From SAR324 cluster bacterium (lineage in GTDB: Bacteria; Bdellovibrionota; UBA2361; JAAZON01): DNA of 7,380 bases. The notes under the pieces are model-generated. The model saw nothing but the letters and a program-made list of their open reading frames with translations. It did not search any database and was not told the DNA's origin. Within the stretch, counting starts at the first letter, position 1. Each line of letters starts with the position of its first letter. Of the stretch, positions 1-5,893 are shown in pieces. The stretch is from assembly GCA_012797725.1 (NCBI GenBank), contig JAAZON010000092.1:1-7380 (forward strand), in the 5' to 3' direction. Made by a program: the position numbers and the translations under genes.

Positions 1-44
1 AAAAGCTCTTAAATAAAGATTTAAAACAGGTCATATATTCTAAC

Positions 45-64
45 AAAAAAGGCGAAAGCCCTTC
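45..64 (-). terminator. Intrinsic terminator of the leftward methyltransferase-tatB-tatC operon
   Basis: Read on the minus strand this is a six-base-pair stem, AAGGGC / GCCTTT with one G-T wobble, a four-base TTTC loop, and a run of six T that begins inside the 3' arm. It lies about 90 nt past the tatC TGA and about 50 nt past the next in-frame TAA, on the correct strand to end this operon. The short stem and good T run are typical of Rho-independent terminators. No other gene is visible between 1 and 111. Confidence 0.72.
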
Positions 65-111
65 CTGAGAGTGAAATACTTGCGATCTCCACTTTGTTGA
101 AAAATGCTAAC

Positions 112-150
112 TTACTTGCAATTTATGTATTTCACAAGTAGCAGACTGAT
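112..150 (-). other. In-frame continuation of tatC beyond the TGA stop
   Basis: After the TGA at 153-151 the same frame stays open for 12 codons, reading ISLLLVKYINCK, and ends with TAA at 114-112. From memory, E. coli TatC has FEIGVFFSRFYVGK at this point; the piece here lines up without a gap, with the stop falling on the Glu. Read through, the product would be 244 residues, a usual TatC length. This suggests that the codons were under coding constraint until recently, or still are. The alignment is from memory and was not computed. Confidence 0.5.
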
Positions 151-846
151 TCAAAAGAGACCCATCAAAGGAAAGGCCATGGCAAGCTGGCTTATGACAT
201 CTGGCGGTGTAAGAATTGCTGCCACGACAAAGATTAGGACTATGGCATGTCTGCTCCAACTAAGCATTGAGTGATATTCAAGTATCTTGGCTTTGGCTAA
301 AAATATTGCAAGAACTGGCATCTCAAAAATTAGGCCAAAGGCAATGAGTAAATGAAGAATCAGGGAGAGATGTTCACTCATTCGGACTTGGGGACTAAGG
401 CCAAGTTCTTTGTATTGTTGGACAAAAAAATGCATAGCAAGTGGTAGCACCACCAAATAGCAAAACAAAACACCCAGAACGAAAAGCGCGGTACTTAGTA
501 TAACAAAAGGCAAAGCTAGCCTTCGCTCAGAGGAGTGCAATCCTGGTGCGACAAAGAGCCAGAGCTGGTGGAATATGAATGGACTTACAAGAAGTGCCCC
601 CCCAAAGAAAGACACACTAATTCTTAGCATAATAGCTTCAGCTGGACTGGTTCCTATTATAGAGTTTTCAGGGAAAGATCTGTAATAGGGCGCATTGAGG
701 AGCGAAAAAATCCAAGGAGCGATAAAATAACAGATGAAAGTCCCGCACAAGACAAAAAGAAGAGATATTAATAAGCGACTTCTTAGTTCACGTAGATGCT
801 CGATGAATGTTAACTCAGATGTTGTTGTTTCCAAATGCTCATTCAT
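151..846 (-). CDS. tatC: Sec-independent protein translocase TatC, ending early at an in-frame TGA
   Basis: TatC is the polytopic inner-membrane receptor of the twin-arginine pathway; it binds the RR signal peptide together with TatB. The 231-residue product shows the family's marks: FIEHLRELRSRL at residues 14-25, the first periplasmic loop region, PFIFHQLWLFVAPGL with ERR at residues 89-109, a conserved-type Glu in FGLIFEMPV (Glu175), and TPPDVISQ at 213-220 before the sixth helix. Its ATG overlaps the tatB TGA as ATGA, so the two are probably translationally coupled. The oddity is the end. The frame stops in the middle of helix six after FPLMGLF, where relatives continue with Glu and about a dozen more residues. 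The 12 codons after the TGA (150 down to 115, then TAA at 112-114) read ISLLLVKYINCK, a good match to the missing helix end. Either a nonsense mutation, a sequence error, TGA readthrough, or a genuinely shortened protein is possible. Identity is very sure; the functional state is not. Confidence 0.93.
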   Translation of the reverse strand: MNEHLETTTSELTFIEHLRELRSRLLISLLFVLCGTFICYFIAPWIFSLLNAPYYRSFPENSIIGTSPAEAIMLRISVSFFGGALLVSPFIFHQLWLFVAPGLHSSERRLALPFVILSTALFVLGVLFCYLVVLPLAMHFFVQQYKELGLSPQVRMSEHLSLILHLLIAFGLIFEMPVLAIFLAKAKILEYHSMLSWSRHAIVLIFVVAAILTPPDVISQLAMAFPLMGLF

Positions 847-1130
847 TGTTTTTGACTTTCAGCACGATGTTCTTTTTCATCTAATTGCTTTTCTTCCATT
901 GCAATCGATGAGCTAAATTCTTTAAGCGAGGAATCTAAGTTTTGTCTAAATTCATTGGTTGGTTTATTAATAGTGTTGTGCAATTCACGCCTGATTCCAT
1001 CAAGCTCCTTTTGCATTTTTCCCAGTAATCTACCTAGATTTTGTAAAAGATCTGGAAGCTGTTCTGGTCCAAAGATAATTAATGCTATCCCAAGAATGAC
1101 AATAAGCTCTGTTATGCTTATTCCAAACAT
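843..1130 (-). CDS. tatB: Twin-arginine translocase subunit TatB (TatA/B family)
   Basis: This 95-residue protein has the single N-terminal membrane helix and following amphipathic helix of the TatA/TatB family: hydrophobic segment about residues 5-20, hinge FGPEQLP at 20-26, then a charged helix through about residue 50 and a hydrophilic, glutamate- and lysine-rich tail. A Glu at position 8 in the membrane helix and the Gly-Pro hinge are TatB-like; TatA usually has Gly-Thr or similar at the hinge and a polar residue other than Glu near the start. TatB binds TatC and passes substrates to TatA, for which no gene is visible in this window. The ATG follows the methyltransferase TAA by 5 nt, and the TGA overlaps the tatC ATG. 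Only a weak ribosome site (GGGTAAAAG) precedes it. TatB versus a bifunctional TatA is the only real doubt. Confidence 0.88.
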   Translation of the reverse strand: MFGISITELIVILGIALIIFGPEQLPDLLQNLGRLLGKMQKELDGIRRELHNTINKPTNEFRQNLDSSLKEFSSSIAMEEKQLDEKEHRAESQKQ

Positions 1131-1135
1131 ATCTT

Positions 1136-1834
1136 TTACCCAGATTTTCTTAGCAAGGCCAAATGTTGATATGCAAAAAGTCCAGGAGCTAATCTTGCAA
1201 TCATTAAACGGAGCCTGGAAAAAACCTTAAAGACTTTGTTGTCCCAAATCCATTCTGGTAAGAGTAGTTCAATGGGATCGATTGATGAATCAAGTTCTAC
1301 GAGCTCCATCGATTGGGAAGACTTAATTAATTCCTTTAGTCGCTTTCGAGTAAAAAACTGAAGGTGTGTTCTGTCAAGTAATCCGCGCTCGGTGTATTCC
1401 AAAAATCCGAATAACAATTGAATTCGAACCATCCAATGAGCCGTATTTGGTACGGAAATAAGCATATGTCCGCCAGGTGAAAGCAAATTGGCGAGCAACT
1501 GGTACTCTTTCTGGGGTTGTACAAGGTGTTCAAGTACATCGAGCACAATAATTAGATCGAACTTATCATCTTTATACAATTCAAGAGATGGGCTTACTCG
1601 TTCATAAATTGGTTTTATAAACTCGAGTGCTGCGAGATCAATTTCTGTGGCGGCGAGCTTGGAAAATCCCATTTGTTTCAAGGCGGCTCCAATTGCACCA
1701 CTTCCAGCTCCCACATCAAGCACAGCGATCGATTTTGGGAGTAAGGATATTTTTCTCAAGGCCCAATGATGACTAGAGCCCAGAAATGGCTTAAATTTGT
1801 AGCGTTCGTGGCTTGCGTTCTTCTTGTCTGTCAT
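1136..1834 (-). CDS. Class I SAM-dependent methyltransferase, substrate unknown
   Basis: The protein is about 232 residues from the ATG at 1834-1832. It has a Rossmann-type SAM-binding fold: motif I VLDVGAGSGAIGAAL about 40 residues in, an acidic end of strand two (ATEIDLAALEF), DLIIVLDVLEHL for strand four, and LLSPGGHMLISVPN for strand five. The part after it (YTERGLLDRTHLQFFT, then LFAYQHLALL near the C-terminus) is of the kind found in methyltransferases linked with glycan or lipopolysaccharide glycosyltransferases; that is family memory, and the substrate here cannot be told. It has no membrane segment or signal peptide, so it is probably cytoplasmic. It is the first well-supported gene of a tight operon with tatB and tatC. 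An in-frame TTG at 1849-1847 would add five residues, but it sits only a few bases past the predicted transcription start, so I prefer the ATG. Confidence 0.87.
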   Translation of the reverse strand: MTDKKNASHERYKFKPFLGSSHHWALRKISLLPKSIAVLDVGAGSGAIGAALKQMGFSKLAATEIDLAALEFIKPIYERVSPSLELYKDDKFDLIIVLDVLEHLVQPQKEYQLLANLLSPGGHMLISVPNTAHWMVRIQLLFGFLEYTERGLLDRTHLQFFTRKRLKELIKSSQSMELVELDSSIDPIELLLPEWIWDNKVFKVFSRLRLMIARLAPGLFAYQHLALLRKSG

Positions 1835-1857
1835 TGCTAAATCCAACAAGGTTTCAG

Positions 1858-1885
1858 ATTATACCATTAGGGCTATACATGTCAT
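1858..1885 (-). promoter_or_regulatory. Sigma70-type promoter for the leftward methyltransferase-tat operon
   Basis: On the minus strand there is ATGACA (1885-1880, five of six matches to TTGACA), a 16-bp spacer, and a perfect TATAAT (1863-1858). Transcription should start near 1852-1850, about 17 nt before the methyltransferase ATG at 1834. The match quality is the best of any promoter-like pair I found in the window. If it is real, the doubtful 80-codon frame that ends inside the TATAAT is not needed as the operon's first gene. Confidence 0.6.
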
Positions 1886-2101
1886 CTCTTTGCTTGGATT
1901 ATGTGTTTTTATTGCAATTAACAATGAAAGCCCATAATCTTTAGGCCAATCAAAAGGTAATAAAAGGATATAGCTAGTTGGAGGTAGCACTTGTAGGATG
2001 TGTTGAGATTGTGACTCCCTTATTGCAATTGAGCTTGCAATGAGATTGTTTTTTAAGCTCTGATTTTCCGGTACGGAAATAAGAAAATATGTATAATCCA
2101 A
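1859..2101 (-). CDS. Doubtful 80-codon hypothetical protein in the divergent region
   Basis: An open frame of 80 codons fills nearly all of the space between murC and the methyltransferase, on the methyltransferase strand, ending 9 nt before the TTG alternative start of that gene. Its own start would be TTG at 2101-2099, inside the first codons of murC, with no clear ribosome site. I do not recognise the protein. It has ordinary amino-acid make-up, with the stretch SYILLLPFDWPKDYGLSLL in the middle, and no signal peptide. For: it is long for chance in non-coding DNA of this composition. Against: the overlap of two divergent 5' ends, the poor start, and promoters for both flanking operons that would have to lie inside it. 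It could also be a remnant of a lost gene. Confidence 0.25.
   Translation of the reverse strand: MDYTYFLISVPENQSLKNNLIASSIAIRESQSQHILQVLPPTSYILLLPFDWPKDYGLSLLIAIKTHNPSKEMTCIALMV
2029..2057 (+). promoter_or_regulatory. Possible promoter for murC-murB-ftsQ
   Basis: TTGAGC (2029-2034) and TTTAAG (2052-2057) stand 17 bp apart, each with four of six consensus matches, and would start transcription about 25 nt before the murC ATG. The -35-like box directly abuts a palindrome ATTGCAAT (2022-2029). This is a weak call based on word matching in AT-rich DNA; its main support is correct placement and spacing. Confidence 0.28.
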
Positions 2102-3471
2102 AATTACATTTTCATTTCACAGGGATTGGAGGTGTCGGTATGTCCGGCATCGCAGAAGTGCTAATCAATCTTGGTTTCACTGTATCGGGATCTGATTTGA
2201 AGCCAATAGAATCATGTTCACGCCTCATATCCCTTGGAGCACGAGTTTTTCAAGGCCACAGAGTTGAAAACCTTCCGAAAGAAGCATCTCTTTTGGTTTA
2301 TTCTTCGGCAGTAAGCTCCGATAACCCTGAACTTATTGAGGCAAAGCGCAGAGGAATTGCTGTAATTCCTAGGGCTGAAGTTCTAGCGGAACTTATGCGT
2401 CTCAAATATGGAGTCGCGGTGGCAGGTTCTCATGGAAAGACAACAACTACAAGTCTGGTTGCAGCCGTCATGGAAGCTGGCAACCTTGATCCTACAGTGA
2501 TCATTGGTGGAGTAGTGAAGGCGATGGGGACGGGTAGTCGTCTAGGCAAGGGAGATTTCCTGGTTGCTGAAAGCGATGAAAGCGATCGAAGTTTTCTTCT
2601 ATTAAAACCAACTGTGGCAGTAGTCACAAATATCGACGAAGAGCATTTATCTGCTTATAACTCCTTAAAAGACCTTGAGGATTCTTTCGCCAAATTTGTT
2701 GAGGCAGTTCCATTTTATGGGCTTTCTATTTTTTGTATTGACGATCCCCGAGTAAGAAATCTTTCAATGGATTACACAAAGCGAAAAGAAACCTATGGTT
2801 TTTCCCCTGATGCTCAGGTGAGAGCAGAGAATCTTGAATTCGTGGATGGAGCTACACATTTCGACATCTATCATCAATCGAAGAAGCTTTTCCGACTTCG
2901 TTTGCCAATGCCAGGTAGGCATTTTGCTCAAAATGCTTTGGCTGCAGTAGCGGTAGGACTTGAGTTTTGTGTCAGCGAGTCTGCTATTAAGGAGGCTTTG
3001 GAAAGTTTCTCGGGAGTTGGCAGGCGCTTGGAGCTTCTCCCTGTAGTAAATGGTATCACCATAATTAATGATTATGGTCACCATCCATCTGAGGTGAAAG
3101 CCTCAATTGCGGCTGTCAGAGCGGGTTGGGGAAAAACCATGGGACGCCTTCATGTTGTTTTTCAACCTCATCGCTATTCAAGAACGAGGGATTGTTTCGC
3201 TTCCTTTCTTGATGCTTTCTCAAGTGCCGATACACTTATTATTAGTGACATATATCCTGCCAGTGAAGCTCCTATTGAGGGTGTTACTTCTGAGAAGTTA
3301 GAAGCTGCCATTGTACATCCCTCAAAGACTTATGTAGGTTCTCTCGATAATGTGATTCCAAAATTGCTCCCAAGCCTGAATGATGGCGACTTTGTTCTTT
3401 TTCTTGGAGCTGGTTCTATTGGCACTTTACCTGAGAAGCTCTATCAAACGTTATGCAAAAATCCGCGCTAG
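2089..3471 (+). CDS. murC: UDP-N-acetylmuramate--L-alanine ligase MurC
   Basis: MurC joins L-alanine to UDP-MurNAc with ATP in the cytoplasm, the first amino-acid addition in peptidoglycan precursor synthesis. The 460-residue length is normal. The three Mur-ligase domains are visible: the N-terminal UDP-binding Rossmann part with TGIGGVGMSGIAEVL at 11-25; the central ATPase with P-loop GSHGKTTTT at 113-121, the ESDESD segment at 161-166 and NIDEEH at 181-186; and the C-terminal domain with FSGVGRRLE at 307-315, DYGHHPSE at 328-335 and FQPHRYSRT at 358-366, the last two being MurC-type signatures. The start agrees with the usual MurC N-terminus (basic or polar residues, then HFTGIGG). The ribosome site is weak (GGAAATAAG). 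murC heads the rightward cluster here; murG and ftsW, often upstream of it, are replaced by the divergent operon. Its TAG overlaps the ribosome site of murB. Confidence 0.98.
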   Translation: MYNPKLHFHFTGIGGVGMSGIAEVLINLGFTVSGSDLKPIESCSRLISLGARVFQGHRVENLPKEASLLVYSSAVSSDNPELIEAKRRGIAVIPRAEVLAELMRLKYGVAVAGSHGKTTTTSLVAAVMEAGNLDPTVIIGGVVKAMGTGSRLGKGDFLVAESDESDRSFLLLKPTVAVVTNIDEEHLSAYNSLKDLEDSFAKFVEAVPFYGLSIFCIDDPRVRNLSMDYTKRKETYGFSPDAQVRAENLEFVDGATHFDIYHQSKKLFRLRLPMPGRHFAQNALAAVAVGLEFCVSESAIKEALESFSGVGRRLELLPVVNGITIINDYGHHPSEVKASIAAVRAGWGKTMGRLHVVFQPHRYSRTRDCFASFLDAFSSADTLIISDIYPASEAPIEGVTSEKLEAAIVHPSKTYVGSLDNVIPKLLPSLNDGDFVLFLGAGSIGTLPEKLYQTLCKNPR

Positions 3472-3480
3472 AGGAGAGGC

Positions 3481-4398
3481 ATGGCATTTTACAGTTCACA
3501 AAGGTTCGAAGATATATGTGAACGAGAAACAGGTGTGCTGCTAAAATTAGATGTCCTTGGAGCAAAGCTTACAAGCTTTGCAATTGGCGGGCCTATTTCC
3601 TATTACTGTGTCGTTGACTCGATTGAAGATTTAAAAAGTCTGTTAAAATATTTGAAGTCGAGATCAGAGAAACTATTAATCATGGGGGCTGGTAGTAATA
3701 TACTAATACCAGACGAAGGCATTAGAGGAGTTGTTGCACGCTTAGGCCGTGCTTTCCATTTTTGCCAGAAGGCTGGACCTCAGTCCTTTGTTGTCGGTGC
3801 CGCAAGTCCTATTATGAGCTTGTCTAGAATGCTTTCTGATGAAGGATATTCGGGTCTTGAGTTTGCCGGAGGAATTCCTGGCTCAGCCGGGGGTGCATTA
3901 ACGATGAATGCTGGTGCACATGGCAGCTCCATGTCAGATATAGTGACTGGAGCGCGAGTCTTAAGTGCTGATGGTGAGGTTCTGGATCTTACTAAGGATG
4001 ACTTTCGTTTTGTGTACAGAAATGCTGGTCTGCCTGAGGGGATGATTGTTCTCTCGGTAAATATTGAACTTACTGAATCCAATCGGGAAAAGACAAAAAG
4101 AACTCGTCAGGAAATGTTGAAAGAAAGAAGGGCAAGACAGCCGCTTCAATTTGCGTCTGCGGGTTCTGTATTTAAGAATCCAAGTATGGAAAAGCCTGCA
4201 GGATTGTTGATCGAAAAGGCAGGTTTGAAAGGTGTAAGAATAGGGGGGGCAGAAATTTCAAAACTGCACGCGAATTGGATAATTAATCCTGCTAAAGATG
4301 CTAAGGCAGTTGACGTGCTAGCTTTGATGAAGTTGTGCAAGCAGCGAGTCCTTGATATGGCAGGAATTGAATTGGAAGCTGAAATTAAGGTTTGGTGA
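3481..4398 (+). CDS. murB: UDP-N-acetylenolpyruvoylglucosamine reductase MurB (type II-like)
   Basis: MurB is the cytoplasmic FAD enzyme that reduces UDP-GlcNAc-enolpyruvate with NADPH to UDP-MurNAc, the substrate of MurC. The 305-residue product is close to the shorter type II MurB length. Visible signatures are TSFAIGGP at 31-38, the FAD-binding GAGSNILIPDEG at 69-80, FAGGIPGSAGGALTMNAGAHG at 128-148, the catalytic-type Arg in FVYR (177-180), AGSVFKNP with the proton-donor Ser229, HANWIIN at 263-269, and the C-terminal Glu in LEAEIKVW. The start is set by a strong ribosome site, AGGAGAGG, that begins at the end of the murC stop codon, 9 nt downstream of which the ATG follows. The stop TGA overlaps or nearly touches the start of ftsQ. 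All key residues that I can place are present. Confidence 0.97.
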   Translation: MAFYSSQRFEDICERETGVLLKLDVLGAKLTSFAIGGPISYYCVVDSIEDLKSLLKYLKSRSEKLLIMGAGSNILIPDEGIRGVVARLGRAFHFCQKAGPQSFVVGAASPIMSLSRMLSDEGYSGLEFAGGIPGSAGGALTMNAGAHGSSMSDIVTGARVLSADGEVLDLTKDDFRFVYRNAGLPEGMIVLSVNIELTESNREKTKRTRQEMLKERRARQPLQFASAGSVFKNPSMEKPAGLLIEKAGLKGVRIGGAEISKLHANWIINPAKDAKAVDVLALMKLCKQRVLDMAGIELEAEIKVW

Positions 4399-4400
4399 AA

Positions 4401-5243
4401 ATGCGACGGATATTTTTGGCAATTCTAATTGCGGCCATGATTCTGTGCTTCTATTGGATTTATAATCCAAAATATGTTGAAAAATACATCAGGCTAGGTG
4501 GTAAAGCTATATATAATTTCTGGTTTGAAAAGGAGCTTTTAATAGCGGGAGATTCCAATTTATCAGATAAGACCATTAAAGATCTTCTCCCTACAGAACA
4601 GTCGATTTTTTGGTGGCTTATGAATATGGATATTATCGAAGGGGATCTTAAGCGAAACCCATGGATAATAAAAGCAGATGTGCATCCTTGTACCTCTAGC
4701 ATCATTGGGCTTTGGGGGTGTTTTGTCGTAAATATTGAAGAAAGGAAACCTTCCTTTTTGGTGACTGAAGGTGACGTGACATGGTTGGTTGGAGAAGATG
4801 GGGGCTTTTTCTCTCCATTAACCCCGCGACTTCGAGAGCTTTACAAAGACCGCAAGCTATGTTTGCTGAAAGGCTTCTACGATGACAGTCCTTCAGCTGA
4901 ACTTTTTAATGCACGATTCCGTTACGTCTATGAGGCAGTGAAAATAATTGAGAAACGGATGCATAGAAGAATCTCGTCTGTGGAGCTTCTTCCAAGTGGA
5001 GAACTCGAGGTGAGTTTTGATGACAACGCATACTCAGTGGTCTTTTCTGGGGGCCTGGATGGCGCTGAGCTTTTGCATTTTGAACTTGATCGTCTAGATG
5101 TTCTCTTAGGGCAGTTTGAAGGTAAAGAAGATACAATCAAGAAAATTGATTTAGCATTCAATAAGCTTGCAGTAGTAACGTTCAAAGAAAATGTTCCTAA
5201 TCCACAGATTGGTAATCTGGAACCCATAAAAGAGGGGCAGTAA
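4401..5243 (+). CDS. ftsQ: Cell division protein FtsQ (POTRA domain, bitopic membrane protein)
   Basis: FtsQ is a single-pass inner-membrane divisome protein that recruits FtsB/FtsL on the periplasmic side. From the ATG at 4401 the product is 280 residues: a short basic N-terminus, one membrane helix at about 4-20, then a POTRA domain from about 45 to 121 with LLIAGDSNLSDKTI, NPWIIKADV (86-94) and NIEERKPSFLV (111-121), and the FtsQ domain starting with WLVGEDGGFFSPL (128-140) and ending in IDLAFNKLAVVTF (249-261). Sequence identity across FtsQ is always low, but pattern, size and place after murB agree. A GTG at 4395 (overlapping the murB TGA as GTGA) and TTG at 4392 are in-frame alternatives. 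AAGG at 4387-4390 suits the ATG or GTG. The POTRA loop carries an apparent short insertion with Cys97 and Cys107, which could pair in the periplasm; this is an inference. Confidence 0.88.
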   Translation: MRRIFLAILIAAMILCFYWIYNPKYVEKYIRLGGKAIYNFWFEKELLIAGDSNLSDKTIKDLLPTEQSIFWWLMNMDIIEGDLKRNPWIIKADVHPCTSSIIGLWGCFVVNIEERKPSFLVTEGDVTWLVGEDGGFFSPLTPRLRELYKDRKLCLLKGFYDDSPSAELFNARFRYVYEAVKIIEKRMHRRISSVELLPSGELEVSFDDNAYSVVFSGGLDGAELLHFELDRLDVLLGQFEGKEDTIKKIDLAFNKLAVVTFKENVPNPQIGNLEPIKEGQ

Positions 5244-5293
5244 TGACAGGGCAATTTTTGATGCGAAAATTTCTTAGCCTCGTTGGGTCCTAA
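5243..5293 (+). CDS. 16-codon open frame behind a strong ribosome site after ftsQ
   Basis: The ftsQ stop and an ATG overlap as TAATG (5241-5245), and GAGGGG (5232-5237) stands 5 nt before the ATG, one of the two best ribosome sites in the window. The frame, however, reads only MTGQFLMRKFLSLVGS before TAA at 5291-5293. It may be a tiny translated peptide, a coupling device, or the remnant of a gene that once followed ftsQ directly. I recognise nothing in the peptide; the second half (MRKFLSLVGS) faintly recalls the beginning of a signal peptide. Existence as a functional gene is unsure. Confidence 0.25.
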   Translation: MTGQFLMRKFLSLVGS

Positions 5294-5453
5294 CAGTAGA
5301 TTCTTGCAGAAAAGTAAAAAATTTTAATACAAAGCAAGTCTAATTGGTTTAATGAGCAATCAAAATATTGGATACCCATTTTACTTGCAATTAAGTTTTC
5401 AAAATCCTGAAGCAATTGAAGAACAAGTCCAGAGGATGTATATAGGAAGCCCA

Positions 5454-5870
5454 ATGCGAAGCTCATTAATCTCCATAATTATCCTTGTTATGCTTTTTCA
5501 AAGTGAAGCTTTGGCAGGATCCTGGGCTTTTTTTGAGATCGGATTTCGGGGGCAAAGGGATACTCATATAATCAAGCTTAGAGACCACAACAAGATTGAA
5601 GAAGCAAGGGCTTTATTACGGTCGAAATCATCAGCCGGAGTGATGGGAGAGATCCTCAAATCCAGGGCATCCTACAACCCGAGGTGGAGTTACCATTTGA
5701 AACCAAGCAGTATTAAATTCTTCGAACTTGCCATTGAAGTTTGTGATGCGAGTCCAAAATACATTGAGAAGCATCTGAATAAAGTTGGTAGTGACTTCTT
5801 ACCTGGGAAAATCTGGTGTCCTTGGTCTTCATACGTGAGAAAAGAAATTCGAAGACAAAGACGCAGATAG
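5454..5870 (+). CDS. Small secreted protein resembling the BP74 N-terminal domain family
   Basis: From the ATG at 5454, which has AGGAAG (5444-5449) just upstream, the protein is 138 residues with a clear Sec signal peptide: a positive Arg at 2, a hydrophobic core LISIIILVMLF at 5-15 and an ALA cleavage site at 19-21. An upstream ATG at 5352 would add 34 residues and bury the signal peptide, with no good ribosome site, so I reject it. The mature part (about 117 residues) matches from memory the bacterial relatives of the N-terminal domain of BP74, a Dictyostelium calmodulin-binding protein: FEIGFRGQRDTHIIKLRD at 27-44, KIEEARALL at 47-55, YNPRWSYHLKPSSIKFFELA at 74-93, IEVCDASPKYIEKHL at 94-108, and VGSDFLPGKIWCPWSS at 111-126. 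The two Cys (97 and 122) could form a disulfide. The C-terminus is strongly basic (RRQRRR). Biochemical function is unknown. It sits alone between ftsQ and the convergent PH-domain gene. Confidence 0.8.
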   Translation: MRSSLISIIILVMLFQSEALAGSWAFFEIGFRGQRDTHIIKLRDHNKIEEARALLRSKSSAGVMGEILKSRASYNPRWSYHLKPSSIKFFELAIEVCDASPKYIEKHLNKVGSDFLPGKIWCPWSSYVRKEIRRQRRR

Positions 5871-5879
5871 TCTTTTTTT
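5857..5879 (+). terminator. Terminator-like hairpin overlapping the BP74-like stop codon
   Basis: AAAGAC (5857-5862), a 7-nt loop, and GTCTTT (5870-5875) form a perfect six-pair stem that runs straight into a T run (5873-5879). The loop contains most of the TAG stop codon. With only two G-C pairs the stem is weak, but its placement between convergent genes and the T7 tract support a Rho-independent terminator for the rightward gene. Confidence 0.5.
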
Positions 5880-5893
5880 ATGTATTGCCACCG

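Noticed and set aside
151..153. TGA as a reassigned sense codon in this organism
   Set aside because: TGA ends murB and tatB at sensible places next to following starts, and Trp is encoded by TGG throughout; a local event in tatC is simpler.
955..1230. 91-codon rightward frame across tatB and the end of the methyltransferase gene
   Set aside because: It lies antisense to two well-identified genes; its product resembles nothing and follows from their codon use.
2764..3084. 106-codon leftward frame within murC
   Set aside because: It is antisense to conserved murC domains, with no ribosome site or recognisable protein.
4928..5254. 108-codon leftward frame within ftsQ
   Set aside because: It is a shadow of the ftsQ reading frame; serine-rich low-complexity product with no family resemblance.
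5352..5453. Upstream ATG at 5352 as start of the BP74-like gene
   Set aside because: It would place 34 polar residues before a well-formed signal peptide and has no ribosome site, whereas the ATG at 5454 has AGGAAG just upstream.
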